Positions 1 through 9,903 of a stretch of 64,000 nt of DNA are shown here, one piece after another; position 1 is the first letter of the stretch, and each line of letters begins with the position of its first letter. Source of the DNA: Terriglobia bacterium (GTDB lineage Bacteria; Acidobacteriota; Terriglobia; Bryobacterales; Bryobacteraceae); NCBI GenBank assembly GCA_020073345.1, contig JAIQFI010000002.1:245745-309744 (forward strand), in the 5' to 3' direction. A program made the translations under genes and the position numbers. The notes beneath the pieces are model-generated. The model was given only the letters and a program-made list of their open reading frames with translations. It ran no database searches and was not told the origin of the DNA.

Positions 1-2
1 AT

Positions 3-1972
<1,970 letters not shown>

Positions 1973-1973
1973 A

Positions 1974-2068
1974 AGTGGGGCAGACGTCCACGTCTGCGCC
2001 GGACCTCTAGGTCCGGCTCGATATGGCGGGCGTGGACGCCCGCCGCAGGTCTGGAGACCTGCCCCACA
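1974..2068. repeat. Nested multi-hairpin intergenic repeat
   Basis: The region between gpmI and the peptidase gene is almost entirely palindromic. An outer pair GTGGGGCAG / CTGCCCCAC encloses four successive short hairpins: CAGACGTCCACGTCTG, CGGACCTCTAGGTCCG, GCGGGCGTGGACGCCCGC and CAGGTCTGGAGACCTG. It lies between two convergent genes, so it could act as a bidirectional terminator or RNA stabiliser, but the regular architecture looks like a dispersed repeat unit. The palindromes are direct observations; the role is inference. Confidence 0.8.
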
Positions 2069-2073
2069 AAGAT

Positions 2074-2934
2074 TTACTGCCTCTCGAGCTTCTGGATCAC
2101 GTCCAGCACCACGGTCCCCACGATCTCCAGGCTCTGCGCGCTGAGCTTGTCCATGGTGTCCTCGTCGGTGTGCCACGGATCATAGTCGAAATCGATCAGA
2201 TCCAGGGCCGGGATGCCCGCCTTGAGGAACGGGATGTGATCGTCTTCGATCGTGATGTCCTGATCCCAGAAGTAGGCCTTGTAGCCCAGCTCCGACGCAC
2301 TACGCCACACCAGCTGACGCAGCTTCGCGTTCGAATTCTGCTCCTGCTTTAGGTTCAGATGCTTGTCGCCGATCATGTCGACGTTGATCAGTCCTTTGAT
2401 CTTCGCGGCGGTGCCGTCCTTGGACCAGCGTTCGGCCAGGTGCCGGCTGCCGTAGAGATTGTCCTCGCCCGCCCACTCAGTACGTACCGCCTCTTCGCCG
2501 TCCAGCCAGACCAGGTAGACGTCGTCGGTGCGCGGTTGGCCGGCCAACACGCGGGCCAGCTCCAACAGCAGTCCCGCGGACGATCCGCCGTCGCTTGCGC
2601 CCACGAACTTCCGGCCCGGAAACAGCTTGGTATCGTAATGCCCGGTGATGACGACGGCCTTCCCGCTTTTGCCGGCGAACTTGGCGAGGATGTTCTTCAT
2701 CGCGATGGGACCTTTGGGAGTCTGCGGGGTGAACGCATCTTCGGTCACCTGGCACTTGCACGTCTTGAGCTGCGTCAAGATGTAAGCCTGCAACTGGTGA
2801 ATCGCCTCCGAGCCCGACGGGCGCGGGCCGAAGGCCACGGCATGACGGGTGAACTCGAGCGCTGAACTGCCGGAAACGCCGGCGGCGGAAACCAAGGTGG
2901 GCAACAAAATCAGGAAGGCTTGCGCGCGGAACAT
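2074..2934 (-). CDS. Secreted M28-family zinc peptidase (glutaminyl cyclase-like)
   Basis: Predicted exported dizinc aminopeptidase or glutaminyl-peptide cyclotransferase-like enzyme, 286 residues. The start at 2934 gives an N-terminal signal peptide (MFRAQAFLILLPTLVSAAG). Metal-site motifs of family M28 are in order: GHYDTK (His, Asp), GASDGGSSAGLLLE (bridging Asp), WLDGEEA (catalytic Glu pair), VDMIGD and a late DDHIPFL with WHTDEDTMDKLS (C-terminal His). The DDHIPF and WHT motifs are those of the glutaminyl cyclase branch. The frame stays open far upstream, but that part is only antisense to the methyltransferase. It overlaps the stop of that gene by 25 bases. Specificity cannot be told. 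Confidence 0.88.
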   Translation of the reverse strand: MFRAQAFLILLPTLVSAAGVSGSSALEFTRHAVAFGPRPSGSEAIHQLQAYILTQLKTCKCQVTEDAFTPQTPKGPIAMKNILAKFAGKSGKAVVITGHYDTKLFPGRKFVGASDGGSSAGLLLELARVLAGQPRTDDVYLVWLDGEEAVRTEWAGEDNLYGSRHLAERWSKDGTAAKIKGLINVDMIGDKHLNLKQEQNSNAKLRQLVWRSASELGYKAYFWDQDITIEDDHIPFLKAGIPALDLIDFDYDPWHTDEDTMDKLSAQSLEIVGTVVLDVIQKLERQ

Positions 2935-3599
2935 ATATATCCCAGTGTAAAAGACCTGTCCCGGTCCAGGGGGTCGAGCAGCGGCAGGACCAATGCCGGG
3001 GGCGCGAAGAATACCGCCGCCACCAACATCAGCGGCCCGGGAAAGAATTGTAAGGCGTTCAGCAGCCGCCGCGAGATCAGCCGGAAAATGCCGCCCACGG
3101 GCTGGATCGAAATTTCTGTAAACCCGGCCTGCCGCAGCAGGTGATCGAGCGCAAAGCGCGTGAATCGTCCGTAGTCGTGGGGTTGCTGGTGCTCCTCCCA
3201 CTGCAAGGGCGCGACCAGCAGGAATCGTCCGCCGGGAGCCAGCACGCGGCCGAGCTCGCAGATTACACGCTCCGGGTGCAGCACGTGTTCCAGCGTGACG
3301 ATGTTGATGGCCGCGTCGAAGGTTCGGTCGGGGAAGGGAAGAGTCTCCAGATTGCCCAGCACATCGAGCTGCGAGTAGTCCCAATCCTGATCGCCGATGC
3401 CCAGATCCAGCCCGCAGTATCGCTGAGCGCTGAAGTAATGCTTGTGGGCGGTCTCGCCGGCCCCCGCGTCCAGTACGCGGGCTCCGCGCGGCAATGCTTT
3501 CGCGAACTTCGACACCGCGTCCTCGATGGCCGCCTCGAAATGCATCACGTAGCGGGCAAGGAAGCCGGGCAGCAGGGATCGCAGGCTATCGTAGATCAC
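2910..3599 (-). CDS. Class I SAM-dependent methyltransferase
   Basis: A 229-residue protein of the Methyltransf_11 type. The SAM-binding motif I is VLDAGAGE (about residues 42-49), followed by the acidic strand CGLDLG, a motif-IV region FDAAINIVTLEHVLHP and the LAPGGRFLLVAP strand. The last third is hydrophobic (GPLMLVAAVFFAPPALVLPLL) and suggests membrane association. It sits immediately downstream of another methyltransferase and a glycosyltransferase on the same strand, a set typical for surface polysaccharide decoration. The acceptor substrate is unknown. Confidence 0.85.
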   Translation of the reverse strand: MIYDSLRSLLPGFLARYVMHFEAAIEDAVSKFAKALPRGARVLDAGAGETAHKHYFSAQRYCGLDLGIGDQDWDYSQLDVLGNLETLPFPDRTFDAAINIVTLEHVLHPERVICELGRVLAPGGRFLLVAPLQWEEHQQPHDYGRFTRFALDHLLRQAGFTEISIQPVGGIFRLISRRLLNALQFFPGPLMLVAAVFFAPPALVLPLLDPLDRDRSFTLGYICSARKPS

Positions 3600-3614
3600 G
3601 ATTTTTTGCGTGCT

Positions 3615-4601
3615 TCACGTTTTTTTACGGGCCTCGATCATGATGGTCGATCCGGCGCGGCATACTGCCTCAAGCAGCGTGAACGGAACTGACGCAGCCA
3701 CCATCGCGGTGTACAGCAGGTCCTTCCACAGCCGTTTCCGGGGCGTTTCGGCGATCCGCCGGATTCGCCGGGCCATCGGATCGAGCTGAGGCGCGAGGCT
3801 GGTGGCCAATCCCGCCGGATTGTCACGCAGGGAAAAATGCTTGTGCCGCAGAACCTCGAACCCGCAGCTCTCCAGCAGCCGGTCCAGATCGGAGGCGCGG
3901 AAATCGGTGAGATGACGAGGGACGTCGACACCGCTCCAGCGCTCGCCCAGCAGCAGGAATTGCCAGCAGGCGGCGTTGGGCACCTGCACGATCAAGCGTC
4001 CATCGGGCACCAGCAATTCGTGAGCCGCACGCAGGTAGCTGCCCGGATCGTAGAGGTGTTCCAGGACGTGAAACATGGTGACGGCGGCGCAACTGCCGGG
4101 AGCGAAGGGCGCCTGCGAAAGCGTTCCGCACACCGCCGGAACTCCCGCCCGCCACCAGGCCGCGTGGGCCGCATCGATGGAAAAGTCGAGGCCCGCCACG
4201 GGACCCGTGCGCTCGACGACGCCGCGCTCCGCCAGCATTTGCAGAAAAAGCCCGCCGCCGCAGCCGGCGTCCGCGATGATTCCTTTGGCCTCGGATTCCC
4301 TTAGCGCCCGTTCGACGAAGTGCAGATGATCCCGCAGGACGAAGCGGCGATACCGCTGCTCCAGCCGGTCGACTGCGGCGGGCTCCGGCACGTACCAGTA
4401 GCCGGGCGGATAAAACTGCTCGAGTTCCTCCGGCGCGGGCATCGGGTGTAAACGAATCAAGCGACATGACGCGCACTCGACCACCTGGAACACACGGTCG
4501 GTGGAGCCGTACAGGCGGTCCGTGGCCGCGAACAGTTCGCGGATTTCGGTGTGTCCGCAGGCCGCACACCGTTCCTCGGAACTCTGGCTTAGTTCGCCGA
4601 T
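3615..4601 (-). CDS. Zinc-ribbon class I methyltransferase (start codon unclear)
   Basis: Begins with a zinc ribbon (CAAC, 25 residues later CASC), then a class I methyltransferase fold with IADAGCGGGLFLQML (SAM motif I), AVTMFHVLEHLYDP and LLVPDGRLIVQVPN, ending in a hydrophobic C-terminal helix. This layout matches methyltransferases of polysaccharide clusters. The upstream glycosyltransferase stops at 4589, yet no ATG, GTG or TTG lies in frame close to that junction. The frame stays open to an ATG at 4880 inside the glycosyltransferase, which would add about 90 low-complexity residues. The start given (an ATC at 4601) is a placeholder just upstream of the conserved domain; an unusual start codon or a small sequence error is possible. 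Confidence 0.8.
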   Translation of the reverse strand: MGELSQSSEERCAACGHTEIRELFAATDRLYGSTDRVFQVVECASCRLIRLHPMPAPEELEQFYPPGYWYVPEPAAVDRLEQRYRRFVLRDHLHFVERALRESEAKGIIADAGCGGGLFLQMLAERGVVERTGPVAGLDFSIDAAHAAWWRAGVPAVCGTLSQAPFAPGSCAAVTMFHVLEHLYDPGSYLRAAHELLVPDGRLIVQVPNAACWQFLLLGERWSGVDVPRHLTDFRASDLDRLLESCGFEVLRHKHFSLRDNPAGLATSLAPQLDPMARRIRRIAETPRKRLWKDLLYTAMVAASVPFTLLEAVCRAGSTIMIEARKKT

Positions 4602-5644
4602 TCGGAAAGCTCCCGCAGGCCGATCCGGTTCGACAGCAACAGTTTGCGGATTTGCCGGCCGGTCAGTCGTTGCTTCTCGCGCCAGGCTCGCCGCTTGCGC
4701 AGCATGCCCGGAATCCGCGGAACCGCCTGTGCCGTTCCGCGCAGGAGCGCCAGGGCCGCCGTGAACTTCCCGCCCATTCCCGGATAGTGGCGCATCTCTC
4801 CCCGGTTGCGGACCGCCGCCCACATTCCCGCCCCGATCCTCGCCAACAGGAAGGCCCCGTTCGCCCACAGCAAACTCCAAGGAAACAGTTTCACCGCCAG
4901 CAGAACGCGATTGCGTTCAATCAGCGTCAGCCGGCGGGCGGATCCGAGCCCCAGGGTGGCGCCCCGATGATGCCGCACCACCGCGTCGGGGGCATACAAA
5001 CATCGCCACCCAGCCCAGCGGGCCCGCAGGCCCAATTCGGCGTCGTCGGCGTATGCGAAAAAATCCTCGTCGAACCCGCCAATGTCCTCTAGCATCGCAC
5101 GGCGATACATGGCGGCGCAGCCGTCCGGCCACAGGACCTCTTCGGGGCGGTTAAACTGGCCCCGGTCCGTCTGGCCGGAGCCTCGACCACGGTTTTGGCC
5201 ATCGGGATACATCAGATGGCCGCATTTGTCGATCCGGGTGGGGTCTTCCCATACCAGGATCTTGGAGGCGGCCATTCCGACGTCCTCGGATTGCCGAATG
5301 GCCCGTTCCAGAGCCTCCAGCCAGCCCGGTTCGGCTTCCGCGTCATTGTTGAGCAGAGCCACCATCTCGGTGTCGATGGCGAAAATTCCCTGGTTATTGG
5401 CGGCGCAGAAGCCCGCATTGGCCGAGTTGGCGATCAGCCGCAACCGGACGGGATAAGTCTTCGCCATTTCTTCCACAAGAGCGGCGGAGCCATCCGAGGA
5501 ACCGTTGTCTACAACGACCACTTCAAAGGATCCGTGATGCTGGTGGGCCAGAGAATCCAGGCACGCCCGAAGCAATTCCTTGCGGTTCCAATTGGCGATG
5601 ACTACCCCCACGACTACGTTGAACTTTTTTTCGGACAAATTCAC
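4589..5644 (-). CDS. Family 2 glycosyltransferase (rhamnosyltransferase-like)
   Basis: A 351-residue GT2 enzyme that would transfer a sugar from a nucleotide donor during cell-surface glycan synthesis. The GT-A core is visible: VVIANWNRKELLRACLDSL at the N-terminus, VVVDNGSSDGSAALVEE, ALLNNDAEAEPGWLEALE (the DxD-like metal site region), and FFAYADDAELGLRARWAGWRC with the usual catalytic acidic residues. No transmembrane N-terminus is seen. The start is GTG at 5644. It is the first gene of a three- or four-gene minus-strand operon with two methyltransferases and a peptidase. Confidence 0.88.
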   Translation of the reverse strand: MNLSEKKFNVVVGVVIANWNRKELLRACLDSLAHQHHGSFEVVVVDNGSSDGSAALVEEMAKTYPVRLRLIANSANAGFCAANNQGIFAIDTEMVALLNNDAEAEPGWLEALERAIRQSEDVGMAASKILVWEDPTRIDKCGHLMYPDGQNRGRGSGQTDRGQFNRPEEVLWPDGCAAMYRRAMLEDIGGFDEDFFAYADDAELGLRARWAGWRCLYAPDAVVRHHRGATLGLGSARRLTLIERNRVLLAVKLFPWSLLWANGAFLLARIGAGMWAAVRNRGEMRHYPGMGGKFTAALALLRGTAQAVPRIPGMLRKRRAWREKQRLTGRQIRKLLLSNRIGLRELSESAN

Positions 5645-5654
5645 GGAATGCTGT

Positions 5655-5682
5655 ATTATAGTACCTCCGGGTTAAAGTCCAA
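5655..5682 (-). promoter_or_regulatory. Sigma70-type promoter for the glycosyltransferase operon
   Basis: Read on the minus strand there is TTGGAC, a 16-base spacer and a perfect TATAAT. The -10 box ends only ten bases before the GTG start of the glycosyltransferase, so transcription would start at or within a few bases of the first codon. This would make the message leaderless or nearly so, unless a downstream start is used. Confidence 0.6.
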
Positions 5683-5712
5683 GAGCGTCAAAACCGAAAG
5701 TATAAGGTAGTC

Positions 5713-6558
5713 ATGAACTCCGTAGGAAGAATTCTCCGGAGCGCACGCGAGCGCCAAGGCCGCGCGGTAGCTGAGATCGCGGAAGAACTCTGTCTCACGC
5801 AGCAGTACTTACGCGCGATCGAAGACGACGACGTTAAAAGCCTGCCTGGGACGTTCTTCTATAAGAATTTCGTTAAGCAGTACGCCGCGATCGTGGGAGT
5901 GAAAGACTCCGAGATCCGGCTTGGCATCGAGGCTCTGGCTGCTGCCGCGGAGGAACCTGCCGTACCGGGAATCCTGGCGCAATCTCCGGTCCGTCCGCTG
6001 GACCCGATTGTCGCCGACTCCAACCGCCGCTACTTTGCCAGCGCCAAACTCGGCGTGTCAGTGACCGGACTCGCGGGGGCGCTGCTGGCTTGTTCGGGCT
6101 TTTACGCCTGGTGGATCCGGCCGGCTGGAGTGGCGGCCGCGAAGCCACGCCCGCTGCCCACCGTCGTCCAGCCCGTGTCCCAGCCGGTTTCGCGGAATGC
6201 GTCGCCTGCTCAGAACGCCACGGTTCAGGTAACCGCGGAGGCGCAAACGCAAATCGTGGACGGAATCAATCAAGTGGTTCTGAATCTTTCTGCCACGGAA
6301 AAAACCTGGCTCTCGATCACCAGCGAAGGCAAGCGGCTTTTCTCCGGGTTCCTTGAGCCTAGCCAGACCAAGACGCTCACTGGTGTCGAAGCCGCCCGCA
6401 TGACCGTCGGCAACGCCGGTGGTCTTGAGGTTCGGTTGAATGGCAAGCCCATCGGGCCAATCGGGAAGAGCGGCCAAGTCCGGGTGGTCGTGTTCACGCC
6501 GGATAATTTCGAAGTGCTGCCTCTGGATCCTCCCGCCCCGCCCAGCGAAACGCTGTAG
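5713..6558 (+). CDS. RodZ-like HTH membrane protein
   Basis: A 281-residue protein with a cytoplasmic N-terminal helix-turn-helix of the RodZ/HTH_25 type (GRILRSARERQGRAVAEIAEELCLTQQYLRAIE, about 5-38), a transmembrane segment around 115-135 (LGVSVTGLAGALLACSGFYAWW), a Pro-rich linker, and a periplasmic beta domain (about 195-275) of the DUF4115 type with KTWLSITSEGKRLFSGFLEP. RodZ anchors MreB in rod-shaped cells; homologues without that role exist. It is divergent from the glycosyltransferase; the AAGG before the ATG is a weak ribosome site. Confidence 0.85.
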   Translation: MNSVGRILRSARERQGRAVAEIAEELCLTQQYLRAIEDDDVKSLPGTFFYKNFVKQYAAIVGVKDSEIRLGIEALAAAAEEPAVPGILAQSPVRPLDPIVADSNRRYFASAKLGVSVTGLAGALLACSGFYAWWIRPAGVAAAKPRPLPTVVQPVSQPVSRNASPAQNATVQVTAEAQTQIVDGINQVVLNLSATEKTWLSITSEGKRLFSGFLEPSQTKTLTGVEAARMTVGNAGGLEVRLNGKPIGPIGKSGQVRVVVFTPDNFEVLPLDPPAPPSETL

Positions 6559-6588
6559 TTCTTTACGCAGCTGCTGTGGACCTGTCCG

Positions 6589-7014
6589 CTAGTGAATGTA
6601 CGCCCAGCCTGCTTCTTGCTTGCGGGCGAGTTCCGCGACGCCTGAGTCCACCTGAGAGGCGAAGGGGAAGAGATCCTCAGTCTTTACATTCATGAGGCGC
6701 ATCGCGTTCTGACAAGCTGAGAGAGTCACTCCTGCGTCAGCCAATTGTTTCAAACGCGCCTCGTAGGCGGTGTTGGTTTTCCGGAGCATATTCAGACCGG
6801 CCGCAAAGAACACTACCTCCACCTCCGAGCCGCCGTCTTTCGCAAGAGCGTCGCGCATATTGTTGACGTGGATGATGAGCGAACCCCAGGCGGCCCCCTC
6901 CGGCTCGCTCAACTGGAATACCACGTGGTGCTTCGGACCTGCGGGAGTTTGCGAGACGGCTGCGAACACGAGTACCAGCACCAGAGCGATTACGGCAAGG
7001 ATCGATTTCTTCAT
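6589..7014 (-). CDS. Exported DsrE/F-like protein
   Basis: A 141-residue protein with a signal peptide (MKKSILAVIALVLVLVFAAVSQT) followed by a DsrE-type alpha/beta fold. HHVVFQLSEPEG opens the domain, VEVVFFAAGLNML is a core strand and GVTLSACQNAMRLMNV carries the single conserved cysteine of the family. DsrE proteins handle sulfur transfer in the cytoplasm; exported single-Cys members are often found near sulfur or respiratory genes. Its divergent neighbours encode a cbb3 oxidase and a TsdA-like cytochrome, so a periplasmic sulfur-related role is a reasonable guess. Confidence 0.8.
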   Translation of the reverse strand: MKKSILAVIALVLVLVFAAVSQTPAGPKHHVVFQLSEPEGAAWGSLIIHVNNMRDALAKDGGSEVEVVFFAAGLNMLRKTNTAYEARLKQLADAGVTLSACQNAMRLMNVKTEDLFPFASQVDSGVAELARKQEAGWAYIH

Positions 7015-7067
7015 AGAAGAGTTCCTTTCAGCGGACCACGATTAGTTGTTCGATAATAACAAGTTCC

Positions 7068-8495
7068 ATGAATGAGAGTCCCCCTCCAGCCGGCTCGCCA
7101 CCTGTTGAAACCCGGCTGGTATATGCGCACGGATTGGCTGCCCTCATAACGCTGCTGATCTCGGTGGGTTTCGGTGTGCTGGCGTCGATCGAGCTGCTCA
7201 TCCCGGATTTGGCCGGCGGACACGGGGCTTGGCTGAGCTGGGGCCGGCTCCGTTACGACCACACGCAGGGAATCATGCTGGGGTGGCTCGGCAATGCGTT
7301 CTTCGCGTTTCTCTATCATGCCGTGCCGATCCTCACCGGCCGGTCTGTCACCAGCGCACGGCTCGGGCAATGGATGTTCGGGTTGTGGAATTTTGCGGTG
7401 GTCGCGCCCGGCTGGGTGCTGGTGCTGGCCGGTTTCAGCCAGCCGCTCGAGTGGGCCGAGTTTCCGCTGGTGATCGATGTCTTCGTCGTTCTGGCCCTGG
7501 TGCTGGCGATCGTCCAGTTCCTGCCGCCGTTTTTTTCGCGAGGTTTGGAAGACCTGTACGTCTCAAGCTGGTACATCATCGGCGGGCTGGTGTTTACGCT
7601 GCTGGCCTACCCGATGGGGAACTTCGTCCCGGAGCTGATTCCCGGAGCCCGCGGCGCCGCCTTCAGCGGACTCTGGATTCATGACGCGATCGGTCTGTTC
7701 GTCACACCTCTCGCTTTGGCCATCCTCTATTTTGTGATTCCCGCCGCGACGCGACGGCCGATCTTCAGCCACTTTTTGTCGATGCTGGGGTTCTGGCTGC
7801 TATTCTTCCTGTATCCGTTGAACGGCACGCACCACTACATCTTCTCGGTGATTCCGATGAGCGCTCAGATCGGGGCTATCACCGCCTCAACCCTTCTTGG
7901 CGTGGACGTTGTCCTGGTCGTCGCGAATCTGCTCCTGTCTCTGCGAGGGGCGGGTTGGTTCCCGCGCGACGTGGCCCTGCGCTTCGTGAGCACCGGAACC
8001 GTGTTCTATCTGATTGTGAGTATCCAGGGCTCGGTGCAGGCTCAGATGGCCGTCAATCAGAGCGTCCATTTTTCGGATTGGGTGGTCGGCCATTCGCATC
8101 TGGCCATGCTGGGATTTGCCAGCTTCTCGGCAGCGGGCGGATTGATTCACGTCTGGCAGAGGATTCCCTGGGCGCGCTATAACCCGATGATGCTCGGCTG
8201 GTCGTACTGGCTGCTGGCCGCCGGTGTCGTCGTCATGGTTTCCGATTTAACTGTAGCGGGCCTGGCGGAGGCCCGCCTATGGCAAACGTCCGCGCCGTGG
8301 ATCGAATCGGTCCGAGCCGCGCAGCCGTTTTGGCTGATACGCACGCTTACGTTCGTGCCTATCGGGGCCGGGTTCGTCACGCTGTTGATCGGATTGACCA
8401 CCGGCGATCGGGGCGGCGGCCTGCTCGCAATTCGCGACACCGTCGGACTCGAGCCAATTAAAGAAATCGCGCCGGTGTTTTCGGAGCCGTTATGA
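7068..8495 (+). CDS. ccoN: cbb3-type cytochrome c oxidase subunit I
   Basis: Membrane heme-copper oxidase subunit of 475 residues with about twelve transmembrane helices. The metal ligands are recognisable by alignment from memory with Pseudomonas CcoN: DHTQG (low-spin heme His), LWIHDAIG (CuB His), NGTHHY (two CuB His), and VGHSHLAMLGF (heme b3 and heme b His). The active-site tyrosine six residues before the HH pair (FLYPLNGTHH) is kept, which supports oxygen reduction rather than NO reduction. The stop overlaps the next cytochrome gene (ATGA). No ccoG, ccoS or copper-delivery genes are seen nearby. Confidence 0.92.
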   Translation: MNESPPPAGSPPVETRLVYAHGLAALITLLISVGFGVLASIELLIPDLAGGHGAWLSWGRLRYDHTQGIMLGWLGNAFFAFLYHAVPILTGRSVTSARLGQWMFGLWNFAVVAPGWVLVLAGFSQPLEWAEFPLVIDVFVVLALVLAIVQFLPPFFSRGLEDLYVSSWYIIGGLVFTLLAYPMGNFVPELIPGARGAAFSGLWIHDAIGLFVTPLALAILYFVIPAATRRPIFSHFLSMLGFWLLFFLYPLNGTHHYIFSVIPMSAQIGAITASTLLGVDVVLVVANLLLSLRGAGWFPRDVALRFVSTGTVFYLIVSIQGSVQAQMAVNQSVHFSDWVVGHSHLAMLGFASFSAAGGLIHVWQRIPWARYNPMMLGWSYWLLAAGVVVMVSDLTVAGLAEARLWQTSAPWIESVRAAQPFWLIRTLTFVPIGAGFVTLLIGLTTGDRGGGLLAIRDTVGLEPIKEIAPVFSEPL

Positions 8496-9703
8496 AGCGC
8501 CTCCTCCGGATGTCCTACCTGGTGGGCGGCGTGGCCGGGCTGGGATTCTTCGCGATGTCGGTACTGCTGCTGGGTGTCTGGCCCGGCCGCGTACTCGAAC
8601 AGCAGATCCGCGGCACATCTCCCGATCATCCTCTGGCGCTGACCGCGAGCGAAAAACGCGGGCGTACGGTCTACGCCCGGGAGGGGTGCGCCTATTGCCA
8701 CACCCAGCAAATCCGCTACTTGCCCGGTGACGTCGCACGGTTCGGCGCCGCTACCTTGGCTTGGGAGACGATCTTCGATTACCCGCATCTTTGGGGCACC
8801 CGCCGGATCGGCCCCGACCTATCGCGCGAAGGGTCGGTGCGCTCCGCCGATTGGCAGCTCTCCCATCTCTATGCGCCGCGGGCGTTAGTGGCGGATTCGG
8901 TTATGCCGGCCTTCTCCTGGTTGTTCGACGGCGCTCCGGATCGACCCAGGCAGGACGCTCAGGACTTGCTCGCCTACCTGGAAACTCTAGGCCGGGACCG
9001 TGCACTTGCGGGACCGGAAGGAGAGGCGCGCGCCCGTGCGGCGTGCAACTGTTCCGACGATGAGAAACGATTCGGGTTTGGCTCGCCCGTTTTGAATGCA
9101 AGTCCTTCCATGGCTCGCCGCCAGGGAGACTACCCGAAGCTGAGTTCGTCTGGCGACTTGACCCGTGGCCAGCAGCTTTATTCCCGCGACTGCGGTGGTT
9201 GCCACGGGATTAGCGGCCAAGGAAATGGACCAGGCGCGGCCGGATTGCATCCGCGTCCCGAGAACTTGTCCGAACACGAGTACACCCTGGACCGCCTGGC
9301 CTCTTCGCTCTGGAACGGGAGTGTGGGAACGGCGATGCCAGCGTGGCGCGATCTTCCAGTCCAGGATTTGTCCGCTCTGGCGCAGATCGTGCGCGGGTTT
9401 CACGCGGCGCAACCGGAACCGACTTTGCCTCAGGATGTGCTCGCGCTCGGATCTCGCGTTTATGCGGCTCACTGCGCTCAATGTCACGGGGAGAACGGGG
9501 CCGGGGACGGATCGGCCGCGGGTCAGTTTCCCATCGCGCCGACGAATTTCCGAACCCAGCGCCCGAGCCTGGCCGCCAGCCTGCGTGCACTGAGAAATGG
9601 AGTGGAGGGCACCCCAATGGCTCCGTGGACCAGTCAGTTATCGGAAGCCGAACTGTCCGCGGCAGCGTATTTTGTGCGTGGGTTCTTCCAGGGAGCCAAC
9701 TGA
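8492..9703 (+). CDS. Triheme cytochrome c: CcoO fused to CcoP-like domains
   Basis: A 403-residue protein with an N-terminal membrane anchor (about 10-30) and three CxxCH heme sites. The first domain is CcoO-like: REGCAYCHTQQIR, the loop FDYPHLWGTRRIGPDLSREG and the Met ligand region DSVMPAFSWL. Two class I cytochrome domains follow, with CGGCHG and CAQCHG, resembling the dihaem CcoP subunit. In most bacteria CcoO and CcoP are separate; here both seem joined in one chain directly after ccoN. It would pass electrons from soluble cytochrome c to the oxidase. The start overlaps the ccoN stop. Confidence 0.88.
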   Translation: MKRLLRMSYLVGGVAGLGFFAMSVLLLGVWPGRVLEQQIRGTSPDHPLALTASEKRGRTVYAREGCAYCHTQQIRYLPGDVARFGAATLAWETIFDYPHLWGTRRIGPDLSREGSVRSADWQLSHLYAPRALVADSVMPAFSWLFDGAPDRPRQDAQDLLAYLETLGRDRALAGPEGEARARAACNCSDDEKRFGFGSPVLNASPSMARRQGDYPKLSSSGDLTRGQQLYSRDCGGCHGISGQGNGPGAAGLHPRPENLSEHEYTLDRLASSLWNGSVGTAMPAWRDLPVQDLSALAQIVRGFHAAQPEPTLPQDVLALGSRVYAAHCAQCHGENGAGDGSAAGQFPIAPTNFRTQRPSLAASLRALRNGVEGTPMAPWTSQLSEAELSAAAYFVRGFFQGAN

Positions 9704-9708
9704 TCGTG

Positions 9709-9903
9709 ATGACCATGCCAATGACAATGACGGTCTCGCTCATGGACGTCATCGTGCTGCTCGCCTTGGTATTCGCCGTCGTGTTCTTGGTCGCTTGGAT
9801 CGCCTCGGCGAGGCTTCGAGCGTGGATCGAACGTCCCAAATACCGGTTTCTCGCGGATGTGCAAAGCTATGACAAGGACCATGAGCCAAAGCACACGCGG
9901 TAG
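9709..9903 (+). CDS. Small single-span membrane protein, CcoQ-like position
   Basis: A 64-residue protein with one strongly hydrophobic segment (VSLMDVIVLLALVFAVVFLVAWIASARL) followed by a charged cytoplasmic tail. It starts just after the triheme cytochrome (ATG 9709; GTG 9706 also possible) and overlaps the next gene. Size, topology and position suggest the small accessory subunit of a cbb3 oxidase, but the sequence is too short to prove homology to CcoQ or CcoS. Confidence 0.65.
   Translation: MTMPMTMTVSLMDVIVLLALVFAVVFLVAWIASARLRAWIERPKYRFLADVQSYDKDHEPKHTR

Noticed and set aside
8255..8278. GCGGGCC/GGCCCGC palindrome inside ccoN, similar to the repeat at 2 kb
   Set aside because: The protein lines up with other CcoN proteins without an insertion here, so it is probably chance in GC-rich coding DNA.
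7068..8495. Possible loss of the oxidase active-site tyrosine in CcoN, which would suggest an NO reductase
   Set aside because: Lining up FLYPLNGTHH with the VYIWAGPHH segment of Pseudomonas CcoN puts a Tyr at the correct place, so the site is intact.
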